64,000 bases of DNA, taken from CAZNXJ01 sp964577115 (GTDB lineage Bacteria > Planctomycetota > Planctomycetia > Pirellulales > Pirellulaceae). The first letter of the stretch is position 1. Each line of letters begins with the position of its first letter. Of this stretch, positions 33,328 through 43,953 are shown piece after piece. The notes beneath the pieces were generated by a model. The model worked only from the letters and a program-made list of their open reading frames with translations, was not told the origin of the DNA and made no database searches. The stretch spans positions 62,001-126,000 of the forward strand of contig CAZNXJ010000009.1 of assembly GCA_964577115.1 (NCBI GenBank), in the 5' to 3' direction. The position numbers and the translations under genes are program-made.

Positions 33328-34644
33328 CTAGATCTCGGCTAGCCGCTCGTTTGAATCGCCGAACCGCTCGAGGTGCACGCCGCACTTGTCCAGCATCGAC
33401 AGATAGAGGCTGCACATCTTGCGGTTGGGCCGCTCGCGATAATCCAGCACGCGGCCCGTTTGGATCTGCCCGCCGCCGCTTCCCAGCACGACTACAGGCA
33501 GATTCGTCGCATCGTGATTGCCCGTCAGCATGCTCGAACAGAACAGCAGCATCGTGTTGTCGAGCGCCGTGCGTTCGCCCTCCTGGATCGCGTCGAGCTT
33601 CCGGGCGATGTAGGCCACTTGCTCGAGGAAGAATTGGTTCACCTTCAGCCAGTCGGCCGTGTCCGAATGGGACAAAAGATGGTGGATCATGTAATCCACG
33701 TTCAAATGCGGGAAGCGTAGCGAGCTGTGGTCGTTGTTCAGCTTCAGCGTCGCAACGCGCGTGCTGTCGGTTTGGAACGCCAGCACCAGCACGTCGCACA
33801 TCAGCCGCATGTGTTCGGCGATGTCCTGAGGAATCCCGTCGGGCGGGCGCGGGATGTTGGGCTTCTCGAGCGTCGGGCGCCAACCTTGTAATTCCCCTCG
33901 CTGGCCCGCCTGCGCGATGCGCTGTTCGACTTCGCGCACCGATTCGAGATATTCGTCCAGCTTCCGCTGATCGCGAATGCTCAGCTGCCGGCGGAAGCTT
34001 GTGGCGTCCTCGAGCACTGCGTCGAGAACACTTTGGTCGCCCTTTTGCGCGTCATCCTTGAAGAGCCGATCGAAGGCCAGGGCGGGATACAGTTCGAGGG
34101 GCGTCGGCGTCGTCGGCGAGCTCCACGAAATGTGCGAGCTGTACAGCATCGAGTAGTTCTTGTGCACCGACGGATTCGATTTCTCGCAGCCCAGGACGAG
34201 GCTCGGGACTTTCGTCGAGGGCGCGTAATGTTGAGCGAGCACCTGGTCGAAGCTGGTTCCGGACCGAATTTCTCCGCCGGCGGCCAGCGGAGCGCCGGAC
34301 AGCAGGTTACCCGTCTGCGAACTGTGGATGTTGCCTTTCAGCGCTTCTTCGTTGTAAAGGCCGCGGATGAACAGCAACTTCTCGCGGAAGTCCGTCAGCG
34401 GGGCGAGCACCTTGCCCAGCTCCATCTGCCGGCCGGTGCCCCGCGCCCACCACTCGCGGCTATGAAATCCGTTGCCGGCAAACAATACCGCAAGCCGCAC
34501 CGGCGGCTGGCTGGCTGGTTCGACCGACTGCGGCTCGTCACCCCACACCGTTAACGATTCCATCCACGGCAGGGCCATCGTGACGCCGACACCCCGCAAG
34601 AACGTTCGTCGCGAAAAATGATGCGTCTTCATGCTCGTGCTCAT
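33328..34644 (-). CDS. Tat-exported DUF1552 protein
   Basis: The 438-residue product has a twin-arginine leader (SRRTFLRGVGVTMALPWM) and the DUF1552 fold, with VRLAVLFAGNGFHSREWW, the SQTGNLLSGA region, FDQVLAQHY and the long central FRRQLSIRDQRKLDEYLESVREVEQRI helix. The family is almost always paired with DUF1592-type proteins, as here, where it starts 8 bases after the stop of that gene. The activity is unknown; a periplasmic oxidative or hydrolytic system is assumed from the cytochrome-like partner. Confidence 0.92.
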   Translation of the reverse strand: MSTSMKTHHFSRRTFLRGVGVTMALPWMESLTVWGDEPQSVEPASQPPVRLAVLFAGNGFHSREWWARGTGRQMELGKVLAPLTDFREKLLFIRGLYNEEALKGNIHSSQTGNLLSGAPLAAGGEIRSGTSFDQVLAQHYAPSTKVPSLVLGCEKSNPSVHKNYSMLYSSHISWSSPTTPTPLELYPALAFDRLFKDDAQKGDQSVLDAVLEDATSFRRQLSIRDQRKLDEYLESVREVEQRIAQAGQRGELQGWRPTLEKPNIPRPPDGIPQDIAEHMRLMCDVLVLAFQTDSTRVATLKLNNDHSSLRFPHLNVDYMIHHLLSHSDTADWLKVNQFFLEQVAYIARKLDAIQEGERTALDNTMLLFCSSMLTGNHDATNLPVVVLGSGGGQIQTGRVLDYRERPNRKMCSLYLSMLDKCGVHLERFGDSNERLAEI

Positions 34645-34651
34645 CGTGTGC

Positions 34652-37600
34652 TCAAGGCCTCGTGCGGATCTCGCGGAACTGACGGCTGGTAACAATACTT
34701 TCGATTGCAGCGGAGATGCGGTAGTCGTTCTTGGCCATCTTCTGCTGCATCTCAGTCAGAAGCGGTTCGTCCGATAATTGGACCGAGCGTCCTAACGCAT
34801 AACCTAACAACTTGCGGCAGAACTGGCGAACGAATACGTCGCGCTGCCGTTCGAGCAAATAATCGCGCAGTGCTTCGGGGCCTTCGATCTGCGTACCGTC
34901 CGGCAAAGCGGTGCGCGTATCGAGCTTGCGCCCCTGAGCATCGCGCGTGCGATAGCGGCCGATCGCATCATAGTTTTCCAGCGCGAAACCAAAAGGATCA
35001 ACTTTGACGTGACAATGCGCGCAGCGAGGATCACGGGCATGGAGTTCCACCATTTCGCGCACGGTCAGTTGGTCCAAGGCACCGCCGTCGTCCGGCAGCT
35101 GGGGCACGTCTGGCGGTGGATTTGGCAGGCGATCGCCGAGCAACACTTCGGCAATCCAGTTGCCTCGCAGTGTCGGGCTCGTACGCGAGGCGCCGGATTG
35201 TTTCGCGAGCGTTGCGGCGAATCCCAGGATCCCGCCGCGACCCTGTTGTCGTACCTCGCGCACGCGATACCACCCCTCGCGCGTCGCCACCGGCTCGGTG
35301 CCGCCGTCATCGAGCGAGAGACCGTAGAACGCAGCGAGCCGCTCGTTGGCAAACGTGTAGTCGGCGGTGAGGACTTCGAGCAGCGAGCGGTCGTGCTGGA
35401 GCATGTCTGTAAAGAAGAGGATCACTTCCTCATACATGTCCGCTCGCAAGTCCGCAAACTCGGGAAAGTGCTGCTCGCTCTTTTCATCGTGTGCCGCAAA
35501 TTCATAGACGTGCAGCCACTGGCAACCAAACTCGGTCGCCATTCGCCGAACTCGCTGGTCCAGAAGCATGCGGCGAGTCTGCGCGAGAAGCACGTCAGTT
35601 TCGACGAGTTCACCGGACTCGGCGACCGCACGCAGCTCGTCGTCCGGCGGCGAAGACCAAAGAAAGTAACTCAGCCGGCTCGCCAGCTCCCAGCTCGACA
35701 CCGGATGCGATGCCACACCGCGCGCCGTGACTTCCGTCTCGTCGTTGGTCTCATCATGACGCTCGCCGTCGCCCTTTTCCGCCCGCGTCTGGCCGGGCGG
35801 GCTGGCCGATTCGAGCCGGTAGAGGAACGAGGGAGAGATAAACACGCGCGCCAAGGTCAGGCGAAAAGCTTCCTCGTGCGGGAGACCTTGTTCGCGCAGC
35901 TGTGCGTACAGATCCCGCAGCCCCACTTCCTCGTCGCTGTGCAGCGGCCGCCGAAAGGCTCGATCTGCAAAGGCGACGAGTGCATCAAGGTGCCGGGGCT
36001 CGGCCTGTTCCAGCGCCGCTCGAAATTGTTCCGCTCGTTCGCGGAAGGGTTCGCGCAGAGGTTCGAAGACGCTCGGATCGGCATCCTGCGTTGCGTATTC
36101 GATCAATTGCTCGAGGGCGTCGACGAGCTGAATCGCATCGTGGCTGATGAAGTGTAGCTCATTCCAGAGCCGATCGAGCTCGGCGCTTTGCGCTTCGTCG
36201 AGCATCAGCCGCTGAAGGTGCTCGTCTTCGCGATGATAAAGGGTTAACGTCACGACCTCGTCGACGGGAACGATCTTGGTATAGCACAGCGCAATCGGAA
36301 AGATTTCGCGGAATTCGGCGAACGCCCGCTCCATCCGCCTTTCGGCGGCGGATCCAGCCGTCACGAGAATCGGCGCTTGATGATCGTAGTCACGAATGTT
36401 CGCCGTCCACGCCGCTGCAACTCGTTGGGTGTTTGTTCCCGTCGGGACGAGCGGGGCCTTGTTCGCGTTCGAACCAAGCGGAGCGGTGGCGACACGAACT
36501 TGCACACTTCCTTCGCGCCCTGTCTCGGGGTGCAGCATTGGCGCCGTAACGAACTCGGCATTTGCGAGCAGATCTGTCGGCAGGCGAACTTCGATCACCG
36601 ATGGAGCTCGCGTGCAAATGCTTGCCGGATCCACCGAGGCGCCGTCAGGGTGACGTCCAAAGTATTGCGGGTCGAGGCCAAGCGCTGTGTCGCTTGTTTC
36701 GATGGACTGGCTCGCTAGTTTCTCCTGAGCCGCCGTCCAAGCATGCAGCAGCAGAGGACCATCGAGCTGTGAAACCTGCCGATAAAAGAGCACATCGGGA
36801 TGCGATTCGTTGGCCTGCTCCGGCCCCTCGGTCAATAGGCGCTCGACGGCCTCGGCCAGCCGGCGCCGCTTGTCGGGATCCTGCGCGGCCTTCCAGCGAG
36901 CGATCAACGAACCGGCGGGCAACGCTCCGGCCGACTCGCGCTCGGCCAACGCTTCACGATAAAAGTGCCAGACGTCGCGATTGCCGTAGCGATCCGCATG
37001 CGGATTTCCCGACAGCACATCGCTTGACACATCGGCGGTAAGACTCCACACGCGTGGCCCATCGGAATTACCGGATTCACCGGGCGCTTCGACTTCCGTT
37101 AATACGAATTCCAGGTCCGTCAGATCGCACGAGTGCTCCCGATCGCGCGGGCCGATGACGAGCGAAATCAAATCGCCGGGTTCGATAGTTTGCCGGAAGG
37201 GGCCGAACCGATCGGGGGCTGGACCCTGAGTTGCGCCGGACGCGATGCGCTCACGCAGTGTTCCACGACGTAACTCGACAAACCACTCGACGCCATTGCC
37301 ACATTCTGGATGAGCGTGTGTGACGGTTCCCGTAATCTCCACCGAACCTGCGATCGGGCTGCGCCAGCCGGTTGCCACGACATGCGTTGGTGTCGGGTGG
37401 ACGCACACTCCGTGCGGTTTCATGTTGCCCGGAATGCGGACGTGGTTGTCCGACGAATTGGCGAACAGAGCAGGCAGATCGGGCGAGCTCCAACCTTGCA
37501 CGAAGTCGTAACCCGACGCGCTGGTCATCTTGGCCGCGAGGTGCTCAAGCATTACGGGCTGGCTGGAGCGGATGCCAAGCAACTCGAGCCAGGCGGTTAA

Positions 37601-39004
37601 GGCTTCGGGCGAGACGTCGTGCTGTTCGGCCAGTTCGGCGACGCCTCGCAGCGGGGCATCCGCCGCGGCGGCCGCCGCTTCGAGCAGTCGGGTGGTGGAA
37701 GCGAACAGCTGCTCGCGTTGCTTTCTGAGTTCAAGCGTTAGCGGTCGAACATCGCGCAGCAGGATGTCCGGGCGTCCGCGAGCGACCAGTCGCGGCTGAT
37801 GCCACACCAGATCATCGTGGTCGTTGCCATCTCCGGCATCGCTGGCCACCAGGTAGAGAGTCACCTCGGAGTTCTCGGCGGTCGAAGGCAACTGGATGCG
37901 CACATCGTGCTGTTTGGCGAGTGGCGAGAGCGGTTCCTGCCATGCCTTGGGACCGCCGACTTTGCCAATATGTCCGACGCTTGCAAAGTACCAGAGCGAT
38001 TGCTGCCACTCGGTGATGTACTTCGCGAGCGTCCGCGCGTCGTCGGCCGTCGAGGCAGCTCGCCAGCGTGCCCGTATTTCATCCAGCACGGGCGACGGCT
38101 GCGAATCCCGGAGCGTTGTCCAGAGAATGCCAAGGTATTTGGCGTTCAAACCGCGCTGCCGAGCTACGTCGGCGATGGACTTCTGCGAAGCTTCCAGAGC
38201 CGATCGTTCCACGACGGTGGCGACAAGGTACGGTTCGATGTTCAGCCGCCCTTCGTCGTGCGACTCGAATACGAGCCCTTGCAGTGTGATGGTGGAGGTG
38301 CCGCCGGCCGTCGAGTGTTGCCGGTAGATTTCGCGAATGCGATCGAGCGTCTCGTTGGTCCAATCTTGCTGCGTTGTTGAGGGCGAGAAGCGGAAGCCAT
38401 CTGGCAGCAGCACCGCGTGTCGAGCGATCTCTTTGCCCGCATCGAAGTACTTTTCGAGTAGCGCCGGCGACATCACCAGCGCTCCGCCGGCGTTCGTAAA
38501 ACCTTCTCCGGCCGCGCTGTCCGACGGAAACTCGCGAGCCGGTTCAAGGTCCACACCGGTTAGATCGCGAATGGTGTACGTGTACTCTGCGTTGTTAAGT
38601 CTCCGCAGCACGACTGGCCCCGGGTCGCCCGCATTGGCGAGCGCTTCCGCATCGAGGTATCGCCTCGCCCAGCCCAGCAGCCGCTGCCGCTCGTCGTCGG
38701 TCGGCTGCGTGGGAAAGTCCTTCGGCGGCATTTCGCCGTCGGCTAGCAGTTCCACGACCTGCTGCCAGATAGTAGCCGCACCGCGCACATCGTCGAGCGA
38801 CGCGAAACGCTCGAGATCGAGTTCCCCTTCCTTCACTTCGCTCGAGTGGCATTCGAGGCAGTATTGCTGTAGTAGCGGGCGTACATCGTTCGCGAACTGG
38901 TCGGCAAGCTGCGTAAACGTGTCAGCCGACGGGTCGGCGGCAGGCGAAACCGCGGTGTTGGCGGCGAGAAGCACAAGGATGCAGATTCGCAGTCCGTATC
39001 GCAT
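34652..39004 (-). CDS. Exported DUF1587/1592/1588/1585 protein with cytochrome-c-like heme motif
   Basis: The 1450-residue product has a signal peptide (ICILVLLAANTAVSPAA). A planctomycete cytochrome-c-like module carries CLECH (QQYCLECHSSEVKEGELDL, near residue 49) and GEMPPKD. DUF1587 follows (LRRLNNAEYTYTIRDLTGVDL). After a long insert of beta-rich, probably carbohydrate-binding sequence come DUF1592 (SYFLWSSPPDDELRAVAESG), DUF1588 (HCHVKVDPFGFALENYDAIG) and DUF1585 (FCRKLLGYALGRSVQLSDEPLL). This is longer than usual for the family. It forms an operon with the DUF1552 gene. The start at 39004 has AGGAA upstream. Confidence 0.93.
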   Translation of the reverse strand: MRYGLRICILVLLAANTAVSPAADPSADTFTQLADQFANDVRPLLQQYCLECHSSEVKEGELDLERFASLDDVRGAATIWQQVVELLADGEMPPKDFPTQPTDDERQRLLGWARRYLDAEALANAGDPGPVVLRRLNNAEYTYTIRDLTGVDLEPAREFPSDSAAGEGFTNAGGALVMSPALLEKYFDAGKEIARHAVLLPDGFRFSPSTTQQDWTNETLDRIREIYRQHSTAGGTSTITLQGLVFESHDEGRLNIEPYLVATVVERSALEASQKSIADVARQRGLNAKYLGILWTTLRDSQPSPVLDEIRARWRAASTADDARTLAKYITEWQQSLWYFASVGHIGKVGGPKAWQEPLSPLAKQHDVRIQLPSTAENSEVTLYLVASDAGDGNDHDDLVWHQPRLVARGRPDILLRDVRPLTLELRKQREQLFASTTRLLEAAAAAADAPLRGVAELAEQHDVSPEALTAWLELLGIRSSQPVMLEHLAAKMTSASGYDFVQGWSSPDLPALFANSSDNHVRIPGNMKPHGVCVHPTPTHVVATGWRSPIAGSVEITGTVTHAHPECGNGVEWFVELRRGTLRERIASGATQGPAPDRFGPFRQTIEPGDLISLVIGPRDREHSCDLTDLEFVLTEVEAPGESGNSDGPRVWSLTADVSSDVLSGNPHADRYGNRDVWHFYREALAERESAGALPAGSLIARWKAAQDPDKRRRLAEAVERLLTEGPEQANESHPDVLFYRQVSQLDGPLLLHAWTAAQEKLASQSIETSDTALGLDPQYFGRHPDGASVDPASICTRAPSVIEVRLPTDLLANAEFVTAPMLHPETGREGSVQVRVATAPLGSNANKAPLVPTGTNTQRVAAAWTANIRDYDHQAPILVTAGSAAERRMERAFAEFREIFPIALCYTKIVPVDEVVTLTLYHREDEHLQRLMLDEAQSAELDRLWNELHFISHDAIQLVDALEQLIEYATQDADPSVFEPLREPFRERAEQFRAALEQAEPRHLDALVAFADRAFRRPLHSDEEVGLRDLYAQLREQGLPHEEAFRLTLARVFISPSFLYRLESASPPGQTRAEKGDGERHDETNDETEVTARGVASHPVSSWELASRLSYFLWSSPPDDELRAVAESGELVETDVLLAQTRRMLLDQRVRRMATEFGCQWLHVYEFAAHDEKSEQHFPEFADLRADMYEEVILFFTDMLQHDRSLLEVLTADYTFANERLAAFYGLSLDDGGTEPVATREGWYRVREVRQQGRGGILGFAATLAKQSGASRTSPTLRGNWIAEVLLGDRLPNPPPDVPQLPDDGGALDQLTVREMVELHARDPRCAHCHVKVDPFGFALENYDAIGRYRTRDAQGRKLDTRTALPDGTQIEGPEALRDYLLERQRDVFVRQFCRKLLGYALGRSVQLSDEPLLTEMQQKMAKNDYRISAAIESIVTSRQFREIRTRP

Positions 39005-39286
39005 TACGTCGGCATTCCTGGAACGTAGATGGGCCTGTCGAGGAGGGATTGTGCTAACGCACATCATACACGAACGCAGGCGCGCGGTTCGAGAACGCGA
39101 CACTCAGGCGTCCCTCGTTTGCGGCTACTAAAAAACGCGACGAATGTTGGGGGCCAGAGATCATCTGCGCCTCAATTTTTGCTGGCTGGTCAGCTTCCGC
39201 TGGGGCTACAATGACCACCCATATGGCGAGTGGTCGGAACCGCAACCCCGTCCCAGGCTATTTACCGCTTCATGGGGGACTCCGGC

Positions 39287-42200
39287 ATGCGAAGGCTAAC
39301 GCTGGTCATCACGTTGTGGATCGCCGGTTCGCCCGGTGCCTGGGGCGCCGAACCTGAAGGCGTGCCGCTGAGGCTCGCCGGCGTCTTGGTCGATCAGCAT
39401 GGGCAACCGGTTGCTGATGCGGAAGTATATCGGCTTGCGACGCGCTACATGCTGACGGACGAAGCTACTCCGCTGGTACGTGTGCTCAGCGACGAGAACG
39501 GTCGGTTCGCGTTTGATATATCCGACGACCTGGAGCTGCGGTACGAGAGACTTGCAAGCCCCTCTGTGGTTGCCTTCAAAAAAGGATTCGGCATTGGCGG
39601 AACACGTGGCACGGTCGAGGAACTGACCGCGGAATTTCGCCTGGAATTGCTACCAGCTCGTTCACTGGTGCTTCAAGTAATGGCTCCCAACAAGGCGGGA
39701 GCTGTCACGGGGCGAGTGCAGGTGCTAACCGTATCGAAGCCGGATGGCACATCGTACGTGGAACTGGGAACGAGACTGGCTGAGCAATTGAGCGTGGAAC
39801 TCGACGACGACGGTCGTGCGACGCTTGACTATGTGCCCGACGAGGCGGCTCTCACGTTGATCCTTGATACGGAGCAGTACGGCCGGCAGAGCCACTATGT
39901 CCAGCGTGAAGGCGATCGATTGGAGCTCGAACTTTACGACGTGGGGCGTGTCCGCGGCCGGCTTGTGGCCGAGGATCCTGCGGCAGTTCGAAACCGTGAG
40001 TTACAAATTGGTCCACCGCTCTGTGCAATTGCGGTTCGCACCGACGAGCAGGGCCGCTTCGAAGCTCCCGTCATTCCGGAAGGAAACGCTTACATCAGAA
40101 TCAGCGACGATGGGCTGTGGACATCCGCGCCGGTCAACTTCACGGTCAAGCCGCAGGAGGAGACTGAGGTCGAGGTTGAATTAGTTCGCTCGGTGTCTGT
40201 CCGCGGAAGCGTCGTCGATGACGCAGATGATCTGCCGATCAGCGGAGTGATGCTGCGGATTGGTTCGCAAACAATCACGACCGACGACAAGGGGCGATTC
40301 GAGGCGTATGTTCCGCCCAGCGAATTAACGATTTCCGTCGTGGGCGTGCCCGGACTCTACCTCCCGCCGTTCGATTCATATTTGCTGCAGCGGGAAACAA
40401 TCGAGCCGAATTCCGACGGCCGGGAGTTTGGGCCTTTCCGGCTGAAGAAAGGCGTGGCGCTCGCCGGGCGTGTGGTGAACGAGCATGGCATGCCCGTTGC
40501 CGGTGCCAGCGTTCGAGCGACGTGGCCGATGAGGCGAGGTCGGTTTTCGACATTGGGCTGGCGAACCGCGCGGACGTACGACGATGGTCGCTTTATTATT
40601 GGCCCGGTGCCGAAGGAGGGAGTGATCGGCTTGCACGCGGAAGCAGCCGGCGCCGCCACGCCGGACGTCATCCGCGTCGTCGAGGACGAGCGAGACGTCC
40701 CGCTCGAAATTATCGCCCGTACGGATGCCGTGACCGTGGTCGAAGGAAGCGTCACCGACTGGTCCGGAGCACCGATCGAGGGAGCACGCGTTGGGTTTCG
40801 TCGTGCGGTGCAAACGCCTGACGGTCAGGTGTTTGGCTGGAACGCTCTGCCTTTGGCGGGCCGCCCGCAACTCGTGACGGACTCCCGCGGTCGATTCGTA
40901 ACGCCGGTGCCTTTGGCGGAAACTCGTCAATACGCGATCACCGTGGAAGGTGACGGGTTGATGAAGCACGAATCCGCGCTGCCGGACCTTGCGTCTGCTG
41001 ATGCGCGCGTCGTTCTTGAACCGATCGTAGTGCACCGCGAACGACGTGTGGCGGGCCGAGTTCTGGATACGAACGGCCAGCCACTTGCCGGTGTGCGCGT
41101 CTGGTCATCGAATATCCAGCCATCGTCCGTTCAAGAGACAACCACCGACGCCGAGGGCCGATTTGCGCTCGAACACCTGCATCCAAACGCGCACTTTGTA
41201 TTTGCGGAAAAGGAAGACTACCCGGCGACCGGCGCGACTATTTCGGATGCTGAGCCGGTAGAAATATGGCTGGACGCTAGGGACGCTCCATCCGAGCCTC
41301 TGCGGCGGATGGAAACATCCATCGACGAACAGCGGCGATGGCTATTGGAGTTGCTCCTTCCGATCTATGATGCGCTCGACAAGACCGGCAACTACTTTCC
41401 GCAGGAAGCGCTGACGCGACTTGCGCCTTACGCGCCTGAGCTGGTCGTCGAACGCCTCGAGCAGATCGAGCAACCCGCGACGCGGGCCCATGTGCTCATC
41501 GCGCTCGGTGAAGTGGAGGAGGCGCTTGCGCTCGCGTCCGAGATTACACCGGCCGATCGACGCTGCCAGTTTGTCGTATCCGCGGAGGCTTCTGTCGATG
41601 ATCCTCAGCGCCGGCGTAGCCTGCTGGCCGATGCGTACTTGCACGCGCGCAGCATCGACGAGCCAGCGTCACGTATCATCAACGCCACAATCGTAGCCAA
41701 GGCTCTGTGGGACACCGGCTTTCATGAAGAAGCCAAAACGATACTGCATGAACAGCTACCTTTGGCTCGCGAGCTGGGGGCGTCCGGGTCCGATGGATAT
41801 GCGCGTGGCTATCTGGCCGAATCGCTCGCGCTCGACGACTTGGAAGCAGCCCGCGCGCTTCTCGAACCACTAACCGATTCGAGGCAGCGCGCGCGGCATC
41901 TCCAAGCCATTGCACACGAAGTGGCAGCGCTCGATCCTTCCACTGCCGAACAGATCCTCAGTCAAATCGATGACGAAACGTCATTCACGCCGCCCGCAGT
42001 TCCTGCCTGTTACCGCATGGCAGCGGTGGACTTGACACTCGCTCGGCAGTTGGCCGATCGGCTCGGCGGCGAGAACAAAGCCTATGCATACGGCGTGTTG
42101 GCGATGGGAGTTCACGCGAAGGATCCCACTCAGGCTCGGCAACTGCTCCGCGAAGCATTCGACCAGCTGCGTGACCTACAACAGCTCGGGTGGGCGCAGG

Positions 42201-42697
42201 ATCGCCGGTTTGCCGTCGCATTCGCCTTGCTTGGTTTTGCGACTACGGTCGATCCGCAGCACTCGCGCGAGTATTTCTGGCGAACGGTTGCGCTCTGCCC
42301 TGTGACGGACGACAGGAGCTACGATCCTGCGAGTCACGTTAAGTTCGAACAGGAACGGCGAGCAAAGCTCGCTCTTCTGCTGGCCATCTATGGCGAGTAT
42401 CCGGATGTTCAGCGCGAGCTCGTCGAGCCGCTGTTCACGTATTGGGAAGAGGTAGAGCAGCCGACAACCGCGACATTCTACCGGCTGAACGCCGTCTACC
42501 TCGCGATGGGGCTCGTCGATCCCGTTCGCGCGTGCCGGTGGCACACCGAGTTTCATCCGAAAGTCGCGCGCGACGATCGCCGCGTCATTCCCCAGCCTTG
42601 GATGACCCTGGCCGACGCTTTCAAAGGCGGCCAGCCGCTACACGATCGCATCGTCGAGGATGTGTTCTTTCTTTGGACGATCGATCGGGAAGATTGA
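39287..42697 (+). CDS. Large exported protein with carboxypeptidase-regulatory-like repeats and helical C-terminus
   Basis: The 1136-residue product has a signal peptide (MRRLTLVITLWIAGSPGAWGA). Several carboxypeptidase-regulatory-like beta domains follow in the first 690 residues; their hallmark is repeated: LVDQHGQPVADAEVYRLATR, VDDADDLPISGVMLRIGSQT, VVNEHGMPVAGASVRATWP, VTDWSGAPIEGARVGFR, LDTNGQPLAGVRVWSSN. The last 400 residues are all-helical and TPR/HEAT-like (ALGEVEEALALASEI, ARALLEPLTDSRQRARHLQ). A second in-frame ATG (39272) is possible. Exported scaffold or adhesin-like role suspected. The next gene follows 11 bases downstream. Confidence 0.8.
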   Translation: MRRLTLVITLWIAGSPGAWGAEPEGVPLRLAGVLVDQHGQPVADAEVYRLATRYMLTDEATPLVRVLSDENGRFAFDISDDLELRYERLASPSVVAFKKGFGIGGTRGTVEELTAEFRLELLPARSLVLQVMAPNKAGAVTGRVQVLTVSKPDGTSYVELGTRLAEQLSVELDDDGRATLDYVPDEAALTLILDTEQYGRQSHYVQREGDRLELELYDVGRVRGRLVAEDPAAVRNRELQIGPPLCAIAVRTDEQGRFEAPVIPEGNAYIRISDDGLWTSAPVNFTVKPQEETEVEVELVRSVSVRGSVVDDADDLPISGVMLRIGSQTITTDDKGRFEAYVPPSELTISVVGVPGLYLPPFDSYLLQRETIEPNSDGREFGPFRLKKGVALAGRVVNEHGMPVAGASVRATWPMRRGRFSTLGWRTARTYDDGRFIIGPVPKEGVIGLHAEAAGAATPDVIRVVEDERDVPLEIIARTDAVTVVEGSVTDWSGAPIEGARVGFRRAVQTPDGQVFGWNALPLAGRPQLVTDSRGRFVTPVPLAETRQYAITVEGDGLMKHESALPDLASADARVVLEPIVVHRERRVAGRVLDTNGQPLAGVRVWSSNIQPSSVQETTTDAEGRFALEHLHPNAHFVFAEKEDYPATGATISDAEPVEIWLDARDAPSEPLRRMETSIDEQRRWLLELLLPIYDALDKTGNYFPQEALTRLAPYAPELVVERLEQIEQPATRAHVLIALGEVEEALALASEITPADRRCQFVVSAEASVDDPQRRRSLLADAYLHARSIDEPASRIINATIVAKALWDTGFHEEAKTILHEQLPLARELGASGSDGYARGYLAESLALDDLEAARALLEPLTDSRQRARHLQAIAHEVAALDPSTAEQILSQIDDETSFTPPAVPACYRMAAVDLTLARQLADRLGGENKAYAYGVLAMGVHAKDPTQARQLLREAFDQLRDLQQLGWAQDRRFAVAFALLGFATTVDPQHSREYFWRTVALCPVTDDRSYDPASHVKFEQERRAKLALLLAIYGEYPDVQRELVEPLFTYWEEVEQPTTATFYRLNAVYLAMGLVDPVRACRWHTEFHPKVARDDRRVIPQPWMTLADAFKGGQPLHDRIVEDVFFLWTIDRED

Positions 42698-42708
42698 GGG
42701 GCCGGCCG

Positions 42709-43953
42709 ATGATACGGACGAGAGGCATGGGCGCTTGGGTGATCGCGATGTGGGGCGTCGGCGTCGTAGCCGCTGCGCATGGTGAGGACGCGACGAGCAA
42801 CACATGGCGCTATGTGGGAAGTGCGGCGGAAGTCGGCTCGCCTTCGCCCGTCTTGCGCACGCTCCGACTTCACGAAGAGATTCCTGAGGAGGTGGTCGTC
42901 CGCGTCGAACCTCGAGCGGCGAAGCGCGCCTTCGGGCAGTGGCGCTATGGTTCGGAGAACTCGACGCGCGTGGTGCTCATGGTTGACTGGCGCAGCCGGA
43001 ACGACGTGGATTTGTATGTGGATCGGAATCGCGACCGAGCGATTGAGCCTGATGAGCTTGTCGCCGGCAAGGGGCGGGAACGCTACTTTGAGCTGCCGGT
43101 TGAGATCGTCGCGGATTGGGAATCGACGCACACTAGGCGTGACGTGCTTGTCCGCATTTCGACGACGGGAACATCGCTCGCCATCGCAACAAGTGGCTTT
43201 GCCGAGGGGCCGGTCGAGGTTGGTGAATTGCGCACGGTAGCTCGTCTGGTCGATGGGGATGCGAACGGTCTGTTCACAGACCCTCGGGACCGACTGTGGC
43301 TGGACCGGAATCGCGATGGGCAATGGGACCCGATTTCCGAGCAGTTCCCCCTACTGCCTGTGCTTCGCTTGGGAGACGAGCGGTTCGCAGTTCGCGCCGA
43401 TCGACTCGGCTCGCGCATGACGCTCGAGCGGCTCGAAGGCGAAGGTACCGTGCGTGTGAATTTCGCTCGGTTAGCCGAATCTGCCCGGATAACGCAATGC
43501 CAAGTGATTCTGTTGAGTGACGACGGATCGGCCTATAACCTCGTGGATTGCGAACCGACAACGCTGCCCGCTGGCCGTTATTCGATCGGTTCCGTAGCGC
43601 TCCAGATTCGCGAACCCAACCGAGAAACGCCTTGGGTCTGGGTGTTTTCGAGCACTGGGAGCCACGACGAGAGACGCTGGTACACGCTCCCTCCGGACGG
43701 CGCATTGACGCTCGACCCGCTCGGTCGCTTCTCCTTCACATTGAACGTCTCGAGTCGCGACGAAGGCCGACGACCAGGGCAAGCGATCACCGTCACTCCT
43801 CGTCTAACCACCGAAACCGGCCTGCTTTTGAACTCGAGTTCGATTGGCGTTCCCGAGGACACCTACCAGATGACCCAAGACAACATGGCGACATTGCGGC
43901 TGATAGACTCGCATGACAAGGAGCTGTCCGCGTCGCAGTCAGGGTTTTCATGA
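42709..43953 (+). CDS. Exported protein with EF-hand-like Asp loops
   Basis: The 414-residue product has a signal peptide (GAWVIAMWGVGVVAAAHGED). Two Asp-rich, calcium-binding-like loops are seen: DLYVDRNRDRAIEPDEL and, after DGDANGLFTDPRD, WLDRNRDGQWDP. The rest is beta-rich. No family recognised. It sits 11 bases after the large regulatory-repeat protein, with GAGG before the ATG, so the two are probably co-expressed and may interact outside the cell. Confidence 0.75.
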   Translation: MIRTRGMGAWVIAMWGVGVVAAAHGEDATSNTWRYVGSAAEVGSPSPVLRTLRLHEEIPEEVVVRVEPRAAKRAFGQWRYGSENSTRVVLMVDWRSRNDVDLYVDRNRDRAIEPDELVAGKGRERYFELPVEIVADWESTHTRRDVLVRISTTGTSLAIATSGFAEGPVEVGELRTVARLVDGDANGLFTDPRDRLWLDRNRDGQWDPISEQFPLLPVLRLGDERFAVRADRLGSRMTLERLEGEGTVRVNFARLAESARITQCQVILLSDDGSAYNLVDCEPTTLPAGRYSIGSVALQIREPNRETPWVWVFSSTGSHDERRWYTLPPDGALTLDPLGRFSFTLNVSSRDEGRRPGQAITVTPRLTTETGLLLNSSSIGVPEDTYQMTQDNMATLRLIDSHDKELSASQSGFS

